Source of the DNA: an uncultured Eubacteriales bacterium
Lineage (GTDB): Bacteria; Bacillota; Clostridia; Oscillospirales; Acutalibacteraceae
Reading direction: 5' to 3'
DNA: 5,673 nucleotides
Assembly (NCBI GenBank): GCA_900320415.1
Contig: ONSE01000044.1
Coordinates: 1-5,673, forward strand
A program made the position numbers and the translations under genes. The first letter of the stretch is position 1. Each line of letters begins with the position of its first letter. The notes below the pieces were generated by a model that saw only the letters and a list, made by a program, of their open reading frames with translations, did no database searches and was not told where the DNA came from. Below, piece after piece: positions 1 to 5,659 of the stretch.

Positions 1-1
1 G

Positions 2-1009
2 GTCTGCGCCCGTGTCCGTGACGTATGGAACCACGGTCTGCAGTCCGACTCCTGCCCGTTCTACGGCTGGAAGGAGACCGAGAGCGCGTGGATGAACAAC
101 TGGTCAAAGACAGACTGGAAATCCAACTACGACAACGCGATCAAGCACTTTAACGCTCACTCCAACGCGTCAGGTGCTCCCACCTCTGATAACGCCTTCC
201 TTAAGGGCGTGACCTATCATGCTCCCGACTACAGCAAGTTCAACGGCACAGGCGTTATCGACTTCTCGATGCACTGGAACTTTGACAGTGCGCGCGACGC
301 GTATAACTGCGGCCTCGGCGAGGACCAGTACTTCAACGACTCCACCTGGAACGTTATGTACGTTGACTCCCACGACTACGCCCCCGATAACCAGCAGACC
401 GTCCGCTTCAACGGCGGTACCACCACATGGGCGGAGAACATGGATCTGATGTTCACCTTCCGCGGCATCCCCTGCCTGTACTACGGCTCCGAGATCGAGT
501 TCCAGAAGGGTCAGGTTATCGACGTCGGTCCTAACCAGCCCCTCTCCAAGACAGGACGCGCTTACTTCGGTGATAACATCGAGGGTACCGTAAACGCCAC
601 CGACTTCGGCGTTTATACCGCGAGCGGCACCGTTCAGTCCACTCTGAACCAGCCTCTGGCGCAGCACGTCAGAAAGCTCAACATGATCAGACGCGCGATC
701 CCCGCTCTCCAGAAGGGTCAGTACACCACCGCCAACGTCACAGGCGGCAACATGGCGTTCACCCGCCGCTACACCGCGAAGGGCGTTGACAGCCTTGCCT
801 GTGTAGCCATCTCCGGCGGCGCGACCTTCAACAATCTGCCCAACGGCAAGTATGTTGACGCGGTAACAGGTGATGTTAAGCAGGTTACCAATGGTACACT
901 GAGCGTTTCCGCAAGCGGTCAGGCGAACATGAGAGTATATGTTTGCTGCGCGGGCGGATTCCAGGGCATCGACGGCAAGATTGGCGATTCCAGCACCTTC
1001 ATGAAATAA
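2..1009 (+). CDS. GH13 alpha-amylase-family glycoside hydrolase, C-terminal part (5' truncated by window edge)
   Basis: The frame is open from base 2 and gives 335 residues, so the start, any signal peptide and the first half of the (beta/alpha)8 barrel lie outside the window. An in-frame ATG at 92 has no ribosome binding site and is internal. GH13 enzymes cleave alpha-1,4 glucosidic bonds in starch or maltodextrin. Supporting motifs: VIDFSMHWNF (about residues 85-94), the region IV-type segment MYVDSHDYAPD (119-129, His124-Asp125 the conserved pair), and FTFRGIPCLYYGSEIEF (151-167), typical of barrel strand 8. Residues about 240-315 resemble the beta-sandwich C domain. A Cys-Cys pair and a short tail of 20 residues follow; no dockerin, sortase or carbohydrate-binding module is seen. 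Codons end heavily in C (AAC, TTC, GAC), suggesting high expression. Extracellular location is likely but unproven. The subfamily and exact substrate cannot be fixed from this fragment. Confidence 0.9.
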   Translation, partial: VCARVRDVWNHGLQSDSCPFYGWKETESAWMNNWSKTDWKSNYDNAIKHFNAHSNASGAPTSDNAFLKGVTYHAPDYSKFNGTGVIDFSMHWNFDSARDAYNCGLGEDQYFNDSTWNVMYVDSHDYAPDNQQTVRFNGGTTTWAENMDLMFTFRGIPCLYYGSEIEFQKGQVIDVGPNQPLSKTGRAYFGDNIEGTVNATDFGVYTASGTVQSTLNQPLAQHVRKLNMIRRAIPALQKGQYTTANVTGGNMAFTRRYTAKGVDSLACVAISGGATFNNLPNGKYVDAVTGDVKQVTNGTLSVSASGQANMRVYVCCAGGFQGIDGKIGDSSTFMK

Positions 1010-1032
1010 TTCATTCCTTCCACATAACCTTT

Positions 1033-1059
1033 AAGGGCAAGCCTTCGGGCTTGCCCTTT
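1033..1059 (+). terminator. Intrinsic terminator of the amylase gene
   Basis: A perfect 11-bp inverted repeat (1033-1043 with 1048-1058) closes on a C(TTCG)G tetraloop, one of the most stable RNA loops. It begins 23 bases after the amylase stop. The T-rich stretch after it is interrupted by C (TTTCACTTTTG), so the U-tract is imperfect, but stem strength and position make termination the likely role. Confidence 0.85.
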
Positions 1060-1075
1060 CACTTTTGCCTTTCAC

Positions 1076-1106
1076 AAAAAAACAGGCAGACGCGCTGTCT
1101 GCCTGT
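1076..1106 (-). terminator. Intrinsic terminator of the coiled-coil gene (minus strand)
   Basis: A 10-bp perfect inverted repeat (1082-1091 with 1097-1106, 5-base loop) is preceded on the plus strand by a run of A (1076-1082), so on the minus strand it reads as a GC-rich hairpin followed by a run of T. This is the classical rho-independent form. It lies about 94 bases beyond the stop of the minus-strand gene ending at 1200. With the amylase terminator it insulates two convergent genes. Confidence 0.88.
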
Positions 1107-1126
1107 CGCTCTGATTGATTTCTTAA

Positions 1127-1201
1127 AGGGAATCTCTAAAAATTCCCTACCGCGCATAAGCGCGAAATCTTCACGGCATAATCTTGCCAAAACGGTTCCC
1201 T
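1127..1201. repeat. Candidate small hairpin-rich repeat element (75 bp)
   Basis: The segment between the minus-strand terminator and the stop codon of the coiled-coil gene is bounded by AGGGAA (1127-1132) and its reverse complement TTCCCT (1196-1201). Inside are a 7-bp hairpin AGGGAAT/ATTCCCT (1127-1133 with 1142-1148), a 5-bp hairpin CGCGC/GCGCG with ATAA loop (1151-1155 with 1160-1164), and a weak GGCA/TGCC pair (1175-1178 with 1185-1188). On the minus strand TAGGGAA occurs twice, at 1202-1196 and 1149-1143. No coding potential was found. This could be a MITE-like or REP-like dispersed repeat or simply a structured 3' UTR; only one copy is in the window. Confidence 0.35.
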
Positions 1202-1886
1202 AAAATAACTCGTCGTCGGGATATTCCTCGTCGAGCGCTTCCTTCATCGCCTTGTGGAAATGCGTTCTGGAAACGGGGGCGCTGTCGTCGGCAGCGCTTT
1301 CTGCCGCGGTAACCGCTTCACCCAGCTTCTCCGCTTCGTCCGGAATAGACTCCGCAAGCTCCTGCGCCGCGTCCTCCGCGTCATCCGCCGCGTCGGAAGC
1401 GGCGGTTACGATCTCTTCCGCCTTTTCGGAAACAACCGCTTCGCAGCTGTCAAAAGGGCTGGTGCTGTAGTCGTCCTCGTTGGAGCAGACTACGGTGATG
1501 TCGACGACCTCCTCCTGCTTTACCTCGGGCTTCGGCTGCGTGGAGGGAGAAGCGAAAACAAAATCGTTCTGGTTTTCCAGGATCGTTCTGTAGCAGTCCC
1601 TCGCTTTCGCGATCTTCGCCTTGCTGGCGTCCACAACACCCATCAGGTTTTTCTGCTTTTCGTCCGCGGAGGAGAGGTCTCCTTTTTTGAGAAGCTCGTA
1701 GTACTCCTTGCCCAGTTCAATGTACGCACGGTTCATCAGCTCGCTCTCGCTCTTCATCACCATTCTCAGGCGGTTGAGCTTTGCCTTTGTGCGGTTCTTT
1801 TCCACAAAGTTTTGGGCAACATCGGATATAGCCTCGGTAGCTGTACTCACGGTGCTTTTTACTTTATCAAAAAATTCTTTGCTCAT
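1200..1886 (-). CDS. Hypothetical acidic, alanine-rich coiled-coil protein
   Basis: I do not recognise a named family. The 228-residue protein starts at the ATG at 1886, preceded by AAGGAGAG eight bases upstream; a longer frame to 1958 would run over the promoter and is rejected. Residues 1-110 are helical and basic to mixed, opening with an amphipathic SKEFFDKVKSTVSTATEAI stretch, with a dense charged centre around 30-65 and a further helix to about 105. This resembles the N-terminal helices of small Firmicutes FFDKVK-type proteins that often carry a zinc ribbon, but no Cys pair suited to a ribbon is present here. Residues 110-150 are a Pro/Gln/Glu linker. Residues 150-203 are Ala/Glu/Asp-rich with heptad-like spacing, and the C-terminal ten residues are very acidic. 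No signal peptide or membrane segment is present, so it is probably cytoplasmic. It is divergent from the CpXC gene, with its own promoter. Its stop codon lies in the edge of the 75-bp repeat-like segment. Confidence 0.85.
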   Translation of the reverse strand: MSKEFFDKVKSTVSTATEAISDVAQNFVEKNRTKAKLNRLRMVMKSESELMNRAYIELGKEYYELLKKGDLSSADEKQKNLMGVVDASKAKIAKARDCYRTILENQNDFVFASPSTQPKPEVKQEEVVDITVVCSNEDDYSTSPFDSCEAVVSEKAEEIVTAASDAADDAEDAAQELAESIPDEAEKLGEAVTAAESAADDSAPVSRTHFHKAMKEALDEEYPDDELF

Positions 1887-1926
1887 ATGAAACTCTCCTT
1901 GTAGGGTATATTTATATCTATCATAT

Positions 1927-1955
1927 ATTATGACAGATTTTTTCGATAAAATCAA
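1927..1955 (-). promoter_or_regulatory. Sigma-A-type promoter of the coiled-coil gene
   Basis: On the minus strand TTGATT (1955-1950) is followed after 17 bases by CATAAT (1932-1927), ahead of the AAGGAGAG ribosome binding site at about 1893-1900. Predicted transcription start is near 1920, giving a leader of about 35 bases. Confidence 0.7.
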
Positions 1956-1973
1956 CAATTTTTTGAAAATTAC

Positions 1974-2007
1974 TTGTGAAAACTATCCTTTGTTGGTATA
2001 ATATAAT
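1974..2007 (+). promoter_or_regulatory. Sigma-A-type promoter of the CpXC gene
   Basis: TTGTGA (1974-1979), a 17-base spacer, then a perfect TATAAT (1997-2002); a second overlapping TATAAT sits at 2002-2007. The start would be near 2009, leaving a leader of only about 15 bases with the GAGGTG ribosome binding site (2012-2017) almost at the 5' end. The promoter points away from the minus-strand one, with the two -35 boxes 18 bases apart. Confidence 0.75.
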
Positions 2008-2023
2008 CAGCGAGGTGTTAGTT

Positions 2024-2722
2024 ATGCCGGAAAAGAAGGTTGTTAAAGCGGTTGTTTGCCCCATGTGCGGCGAGCTGAGCAAGGCAATTGCCTACACAAG
2101 TGTGAATGTTACAGTCAATCCCGAGCTGCGCGAGCAGGTGCTTGACGGCAGTCTGTTTGCCTGGAAGTGCCCGTCCTGCGGTTACTCGGCGCGTTTGACA
2201 TACCCGGTTTTGTATAATGATATGAAAAACCGCTTTATGGTTTATCTGATCCCCAAGATCGACCGCTTTCAGCTCTGCGACAAGGAGCTGGAGGAGCAAT
2301 ACAATAACCTGCGCAACATCAGCAAGCGCGCGGTTGCGGATTTCAACTCCTTCAAGGAGAAAATCTTTATTTTCGAGTCAGGTCTTGACGATATGGCGGT
2401 GGAACTGACAAAAACGGTTATCAGCCAGACGGTTTCCAAAAAGCTCAACGGTGTCGAGGTGGTGGAAGGCTATCTCTCCATGTACGACCGAGAGAACAAT
2501 ACCATGGGCTTCACCTATTTTACGGGCGAGGATATGACGCCGTATGTACAGACCGCGCGTCTGGAGATTTACGGCAAATCGAAGGAGATCGTCGAGCAGT
2601 TCGCGGTCAAGGACAAAAAGCTCAAGGGTTTTCTCCGTATTGACAGCGAGTGGGCGGATAATATCCTTTACCGTTACAAGCGCGCCAAGAGAATCGAACG
2701 GATGAATAAAATGAAAAAATAA
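2024..2722 (+). CDS. CpXC domain-containing protein
   Basis: The 232-residue protein starts at the ATG at 2024, seven bases after GAGGTG; an upstream in-frame ATG at 1976 lies inside the promoter and is rejected. Two CPxC knuckles, CPMC (12-15) and CPSC (49-52), with the intervening VNVTVNPELREQVLDG and FAWKCPSCGY, match the CpXC domain, presumed to bind one metal ion (probably zinc) with four cysteines. After the ribbon comes a region with alternating hydrophobic and aromatic residues (59-85), a helical charged stretch (85-140), and a C-terminal part ending in a very basic helix (YRYKRAKRIERMNKMKK), which might contact nucleic acid or another acidic partner. The biochemical role of CpXC proteins is not established to my knowledge. 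The divergent neighbour is strongly acidic, so an interaction between the two is conceivable but is inference only. Confidence 0.88.
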   Translation: MPEKKVVKAVVCPMCGELSKAIAYTSVNVTVNPELREQVLDGSLFAWKCPSCGYSARLTYPVLYNDMKNRFMVYLIPKIDRFQLCDKELEEQYNNLRNISKRAVADFNSFKEKIFIFESGLDDMAVELTKTVISQTVSKKLNGVEVVEGYLSMYDRENNTMGFTYFTGEDMTPYVQTARLEIYGKSKEIVEQFAVKDKKLKGFLRIDSEWADNILYRYKRAKRIERMNKMKK

Positions 2723-2726
2723 CAAG

Positions 2727-2766
2727 AGCGCAGGCACGGAGCAGCACTCCGGAGCCTGCGCTTTTT
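2727..2766 (+). terminator. Intrinsic terminator of the CpXC gene, possibly bidirectional
   Basis: A 9-bp stem (2727-2735 with 2754-2762) carries an inner 5-bp stem CGGAG/CTCCG (2737-2741 with 2747-2751) across a small internal loop, and is followed by TTTTT (2762-2766). It begins four bases after the CpXC stop. The stop codon of the convergent YoaK gene (2767-2765) lies in the T-tract, so minus-strand transcripts also pass through the hairpin, and there it is followed by a T-rich stretch about ten bases further on. A shared terminator for the convergent pair is likely. Confidence 0.88.
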
Positions 2767-3436
2767 ATTTTCTGTCGGGAAAGGCGCGGATCTTCTCGCT
2801 TTCGTAGCGGTAGTAGGCGACGGCGGCAGCGGCGATGAAGAAATAGGCGAACCATATGCTCTGCACCGAAAAGAACAGGCTGAGCAGGCAGCTTGCCGCG
2901 ACACCGATGTGAAAGCAGAGCAGCGTCATCCAGTAGAACCGCGCGTTGCGGGCGGATTTCCTGTCTCTGTCCATGAGGTAATTTGTCAGCTGTATCACCG
3001 CCTGCCTGACGTTGTTGGAGGAAAAGGTGGTCGCGCTGGAATTGCCCGCCGCCGACTTGTAGGCGTTCCACTGGACGGGCATGGCAAAGCACAGGGGGAG
3101 GATGGAGAGGATGGGATTGCCGCTCAGACAGAGAACCGACACCGGCGGCACGGAAAGAGAGGTGATGATCAGACTGACGATTTTCATGCTGAGCCTTGAG
3201 TAACGCCGCGCGACGGCGTAGAAGGCGTTGCCTGCCGCGTAGACGGCAAAGCTCAGCGCGAGGAAGCCGATGCTCCCGAAATCTCCCGAGCAGGCGCTGA
3301 GCACAAGACGGATGAGGTTGCCCGTCTGCGCGTTGGCAAAAACGTCGGAGTGATTGAAGATGGTGTAGCCTCCCATAAAGCCGCCGATGACGCTGACGGT
3401 ATGGTGCAGGGTGATCTGTTTTTTGACAATTTCCAT
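2765..3436 (-). CDS. YoaK family (DUF1275) membrane protein
   Basis: The protein has 223 residues from the ATG at 3436 and is an integral membrane protein of unknown transport or other function. Family signatures visible: GGFMGGYTIFNHSDVFANAQTGNLIRL (residues 18-44, with the ANAQTGN core) and an SATTFSSNNVRQ-type loop around 134-145, which is characteristic of DUF1275. Hydrophobic segments fall at about 12-28, 55-76, 84-106, 108-122, 168-190 and 193-209, consistent with six helices. Length is typical for the family. The start is uncertain: an in-frame TTG at 3463 would add nine residues, and neither has a good ribosome binding site (GGGAC seven bases before the ATG is weak). It follows citrate synthase by 74 bases with a hairpin between and no visible promoter, so read-through expression and low translation are likely. 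Confidence 0.87.
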   Translation of the reverse strand: MEIVKKQITLHHTVSVIGGFMGGYTIFNHSDVFANAQTGNLIRLVLSACSGDFGSIGFLALSFAVYAAGNAFYAVARRYSRLSMKIVSLIITSLSVPPVSVLCLSGNPILSILPLCFAMPVQWNAYKSAAGNSSATTFSSNNVRQAVIQLTNYLMDRDRKSARNARFYWMTLLCFHIGVAASCLLSLFFSVQSIWFAYFFIAAAAVAYYRYESEKIRAFPDRK

Positions 3437-3465
3437 TTCCGTTGTCCCGTTAATAAGCCGCAAAG

Positions 3466-3491
3466 CAGGGCAGTCCCGAAAGACTGCCCTG
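3466..3491 (-). terminator. Hairpin between citrate synthase and YoaK genes (weak or partial terminator)
   Basis: A perfect 10-bp inverted repeat CAGGGCAGTC/GACTGCCCTG (3466-3475 with 3482-3491, 6-base loop) starts 19 bases after the citrate synthase stop. On the minus strand it is followed by CTTTGCGGCTTATT, a poor U-tract. It may terminate only part of the transcripts or stabilise the citrate synthase mRNA 3' end, lowering YoaK expression relative to citrate synthase. Confidence 0.6.
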
Positions 3492-3510
3492 AGGTTGTGT
3501 TAGCGGTAAA

Positions 3511-4881
3511 TTATCTTTCCCGTAAATTCGTGTATTCCTTTTCCGTGGAGATGCTCATGTAGGCAGGACGGATGATCTTGCCCATGTTGATCAGCTCCTC
3601 GAGACGGTGCGCGCTCCAGCCCGCGATACGCGCGGTGGCAAAGAGCGGCGTATAAAGCTCGCAGGGGATGTCAAGCATACTGTAGAGCAGTCCGCTGTAG
3701 AAATCCACATTGGAGGCGACGCCCTTGTAGATGCGGCGCTTTCTGCCGATGACCTCGGGCGCGAGCTTTTCGACTCTCTCATAGAGGTCGAATTCCCTGT
3801 CAAACCCCTCAACGTGAGCGAGCTTCTGCACGGCGCTCTTGAGGATGATCTGACGCGGGTCAGAGATGGTGTAGACCGCGTGGCCCATACCGTAAATCAG
3901 GCCCTTGCGGTCAAATGCCTGCCTGTCAAGCAGCTTCTCGAGGTAGCTGCAGATCTCGTCGTTGTCTGTCCAGTCCTTCACCGATTCCTTCATGTCCTCG
4001 AACATTTCGAAAACCTTGACGTTCGCGCCGCCGTGCTTGGGACCCTTGAGGGACGCGAGCGCAGCCGCGACAGCCGAATAGGTATCGGTACCCGAGGAGG
4101 TGACGACGTGGGTGGTAAAGGTGGAGTTGTTGCCGCCGCCGTGCTCCATGTGGAGAATGAGCGCCATATCGAGTACCTTCGCCTCAAGGTCGGTGTAGTG
4201 GCGGTCGGGGCGGAGCAGCGAGAGAATGACCTCAGCGGTGGACATGGTGGGCTCGGCGCGGTGGATGTACAGGCTGTTTTCTCTGATGTAGTGGTTATAG
4301 GCGTGATAGCCGTAGACGCTGAGCATCGGGAAAACCGAAATCAGCTGGATACACTGACGGAGCACGTTGTTGATGGAGGTGTCGTTGGGGTTCTTGTCAT
4401 AGCAGAAAAGCGTGAGAACCGAACGGGCGATGGAGTTCATCATATCCTCGCTCGGCGCCTTGAGAATGACGTCCCTGACAAAGTTCTGCGGCAGGGTTCT
4501 GTACTGCACCAGCAGCTCTCTGAAGTTGAGGAGCTGTTCTTTTTTTGGCAGCTCGCCGAAGAGCAGCAGGTAGACAACCTCCTCAAAGCCGAAGCGGTCG
4601 TCCTTGAGGATACCGCCTACGATATCGTTGACGTTGTAGCCGCGGTAATACAGCTCGCCGTCACAGGGAACGAGATTTCCGTCGACCATCTTGTTCTGCT
4701 TGATGGTAGAAATATCGGTCAGGCCTGTAAGGACGCCTTTTCCGTCGATATCGCGAAGTCCGCGCTTGACGTCGAACTTGCCGTACAGTGAGGTGTCGAT
4801 GGTGGAATTGGACACCATCTTTTCCGCCAGAAAGTTAATTTCGGGGGTGTTTTCAGAATAATCCCAGGTTTCATGTTCCAC
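3511..4881 (-). CDS. Citrate synthase (Si-type, citrate/2-methylcitrate synthase family)
   Basis: This 456-residue cytoplasmic enzyme condenses acetyl-CoA and oxaloacetate to citrate. It starts with GTG at 4881, seven bases after GGGAG (4893-4889); no ATG with a better site lies near. The family's catalytic triad is visible: His247 in LHMEHGGGNNSTF (241-255), His334 in GMGHAVY (331-337), and Asp393 in ASNVDFYSG (389-397). Also present are GPKHGGANVKVFEMF (280-294), DPRQ (341-344) with the substrate-binding arginine type, and ATARIAGWSAHRLEE (415-429). It is longer than the short 370-residue bacterial type because of about 60 extra N-terminal residues, as seen in clostridial homologues. The His334 neighbour is Ala rather than the Arg of many bacterial GxGHRVY motifs; animal enzymes also have Ala, so activity is expected. 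No aconitase or isocitrate dehydrogenase is in the window; in fermenters the likely role is glutamate synthesis. Methylcitrate synthase activity cannot be excluded. Confidence 0.95.
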   Translation of the reverse strand: MEHETWDYSENTPEINFLAEKMVSNSTIDTSLYGKFDVKRGLRDIDGKGVLTGLTDISTIKQNKMVDGNLVPCDGELYYRGYNVNDIVGGILKDDRFGFEEVVYLLLFGELPKKEQLLNFRELLVQYRTLPQNFVRDVILKAPSEDMMNSIARSVLTLFCYDKNPNDTSINNVLRQCIQLISVFPMLSVYGYHAYNHYIRENSLYIHRAEPTMSTAEVILSLLRPDRHYTDLEAKVLDMALILHMEHGGGNNSTFTTHVVTSSGTDTYSAVAAALASLKGPKHGGANVKVFEMFEDMKESVKDWTDNDEICSYLEKLLDRQAFDRKGLIYGMGHAVYTISDPRQIILKSAVQKLAHVEGFDREFDLYERVEKLAPEVIGRKRRIYKGVASNVDFYSGLLYSMLDIPCELYTPLFATARIAGWSAHRLEELINMGKIIRPAYMSISTEKEYTNLRER

Positions 4882-4945
4882 AGAATCACTCCCTTTCTCG
4901 AATTTTCAACGTGGTAAAAAATTGTTCCATCCTTACAGGCTTAAC

Positions 4946-4974
4946 ATTATACCATATTATTCCGCTAAAATCAA
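4946..4974 (-). promoter_or_regulatory. Sigma-A-type promoter of the citrate synthase gene
   Basis: On the minus strand TTGATT (4974-4969), a 17-base spacer and a perfect TATAAT (4951-4946). The start is predicted near 4939, giving a leader of about 58 bases before the GTG. The promoter lies only about 25 bases after the stop of the upstream flavin reductase gene, so citrate synthase has an independent start even if it is also read through. Confidence 0.78.
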
Positions 4975-4998
4975 GTGCGGCGCTTCAGGACGGCATTT

Positions 4999-5505
4999 TT
5001 AACGCTTCAGCACCTTCACGATCTCGCTGACATACATCCTGTGATAGTCGTCGCCGTTGTAGCAGCTTTTGACGGACGGCTCGATGACGGATGCCTCGTT
5101 GAGATCCTGCGCGTAGAGCTTTTTGCAGATCAGCACCAGCCGCGCCTCCTCGAAGTACGGCACACCGTTTTCGGTAAAGGCAGGGGTGAGTCCCGTCTCC
5201 TTTACCTTGTCAACATCTCTGCCGCTGTGGGAGCCGCAGTAGCTCAGCGCCTTGCGGTAGGCGTCGTCGAAGAAGCAGAGCGAGCAGAATTCATTGCTCT
5301 CGGTGAACGAGAAGGTGTGCCGCTGGGGACGGATAAAGGTGAAGGCAACGGGTACGTTCCAGAGCACGCCCGTGCCGCCCCAGCTGATGGTCATGGTGTT
5401 GAAGCTCTCGGGGCTGCCCGAGGTCACCAGCGCCCAGTCCCTTCCGATCATCTCAAAGGTGTTGTCGTCGATCTGATACGGTGAAATTTCCATAAAGGTT
5501 GCCAT
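4999..5505 (-). CDS. Flavin reductase-like (FMN-binding split barrel) family protein
   Basis: The 168-residue protein starts at the ATG at 5505, preceded by AAGGAAGGAT five bases upstream; the frame runs further to 5589 but those 28 residues overlap the promoter. Visible family features: ALVTSGSPESFNTMTISWGG (residues 25-44), which forms the FMN-binding strands; VLWNVPVAFTFIRPQRHT (47-64); CGSHSGRDVDKVKETGL (90-106); EEARLVLICKKLY (119-131); and GDDYHRMYVSEI (151-162), typical of the small clostridial and archaeal members. The family binds FMN and reduces or carries flavin, in some cases as the reductase partner of oxygenases; no oxygenase is nearby and the substrate is unknown. Five cysteines are scattered with no iron-sulfur pattern. 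It is cytoplasmic with no signal peptide. There is no terminator after the stop, so it may be co-transcribed with citrate synthase. Confidence 0.9.
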   Translation of the reverse strand: MATFMEISPYQIDDNTFEMIGRDWALVTSGSPESFNTMTISWGGTGVLWNVPVAFTFIRPQRHTFSFTESNEFCSLCFFDDAYRKALSYCGSHSGRDVDKVKETGLTPAFTENGVPYFEEARLVLICKKLYAQDLNEASVIEPSVKSCYNGDDYHRMYVSEIVKVLKR

Positions 5506-5538
5506 ATGATCCTTCCTTTCAAAGGTTCTCTTTTCTAT

Positions 5539-5567
5539 AGTATAGCAGAAATCGGAATAATATTCAA
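5539..5567 (-). promoter_or_regulatory. Sigma-A-type promoter of the flavin reductase gene
   Basis: On the minus strand TTGAAT (5567-5562) is followed after 17 bases by TATACT (5544-5539). The start would be near 5532, giving a leader of about 27 bases with AAGGAAGG close to the ATG. AT-rich sequence upstream (5558-5625) could act as an UP element. Confidence 0.72.
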
Positions 5568-5625
5568 TATATAGGCGGAAAATATTCATTAATATGCATA
5601 AATAAGCGCGATTAATGTATATTTA

Positions 5626-5659
5626 ATTTTTCCGCTTTCCAAAAAGAGAGCGGAAAAAT
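5626..5659. repeat. 14-bp inverted repeat with GCGGAAAA arms upstream of the flavin reductase promoter
   Basis: ATTTTTCCGCT (5626-5636) pairs perfectly with AGCGGAAAAAT (5649-5659); with one G:T pair the stem extends three more bases inward to a 6-base loop. Both strands place the T-rich arm first and the A-rich arm last, the opposite of an intrinsic terminator, and no U-tract follows on either side. The motif GCGGAAAA recurs at 5575-5582 and CGGAAAA at 5664-5670. It could be a protein-binding site, an RNA hairpin of a neighbouring transcript or a chance AT-rich palindrome. Confidence 0.5.

Noticed and set aside
170..667. Minus-strand open frame of 165 codons inside the amylase
   Set aside because: It is antisense to clear GH13 coding sequence with strong C-ending codon bias, which leaves stop-free complements.
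943..1203. Plus-strand open frame of 86 codons downstream of the amylase
   Set aside because: It runs through two terminator hairpins and the repeat-like segment, and has no ribosome binding site or recognisable product.
1254..1904. Plus-strand open frame of 216 codons opposite the coiled-coil gene
   Set aside because: The minus-strand gene has a good promoter, ribosome binding site and terminator; the plus-strand product is low-complexity Arg/Val/Leu sequence with no upstream signals.
2622..3092. Minus-strand open frame of 156 codons spanning the CpXC 3' end and the YoaK gene
   Set aside because: It crosses a strong terminator and overlaps two supported genes in other frames; the Arg/Gln-rich product is a frame-shifted shadow.
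3437..3463. TTG at 3463 as the YoaK start
   Set aside because: It would add nine residues that are not part of the family core and has no ribosome binding site; the ATG at 3436 is preferred, though weakly.
3607..4791. Open frame of 394 codons on the plus strand, antisense to citrate synthase
   Set aside because: It lies fully opposite a gene with all citrate synthase motifs; its protein is a Val/Asp/Glu/His-rich shadow typical of codon-biased genes, with no family motif or ribosome binding site.
5626..5659. Intrinsic terminator at the right edge
   Set aside because: The hairpin has its T-rich arm first and A-rich arm last on both strands, with no following U-tract, so it is listed as an inverted repeat instead.
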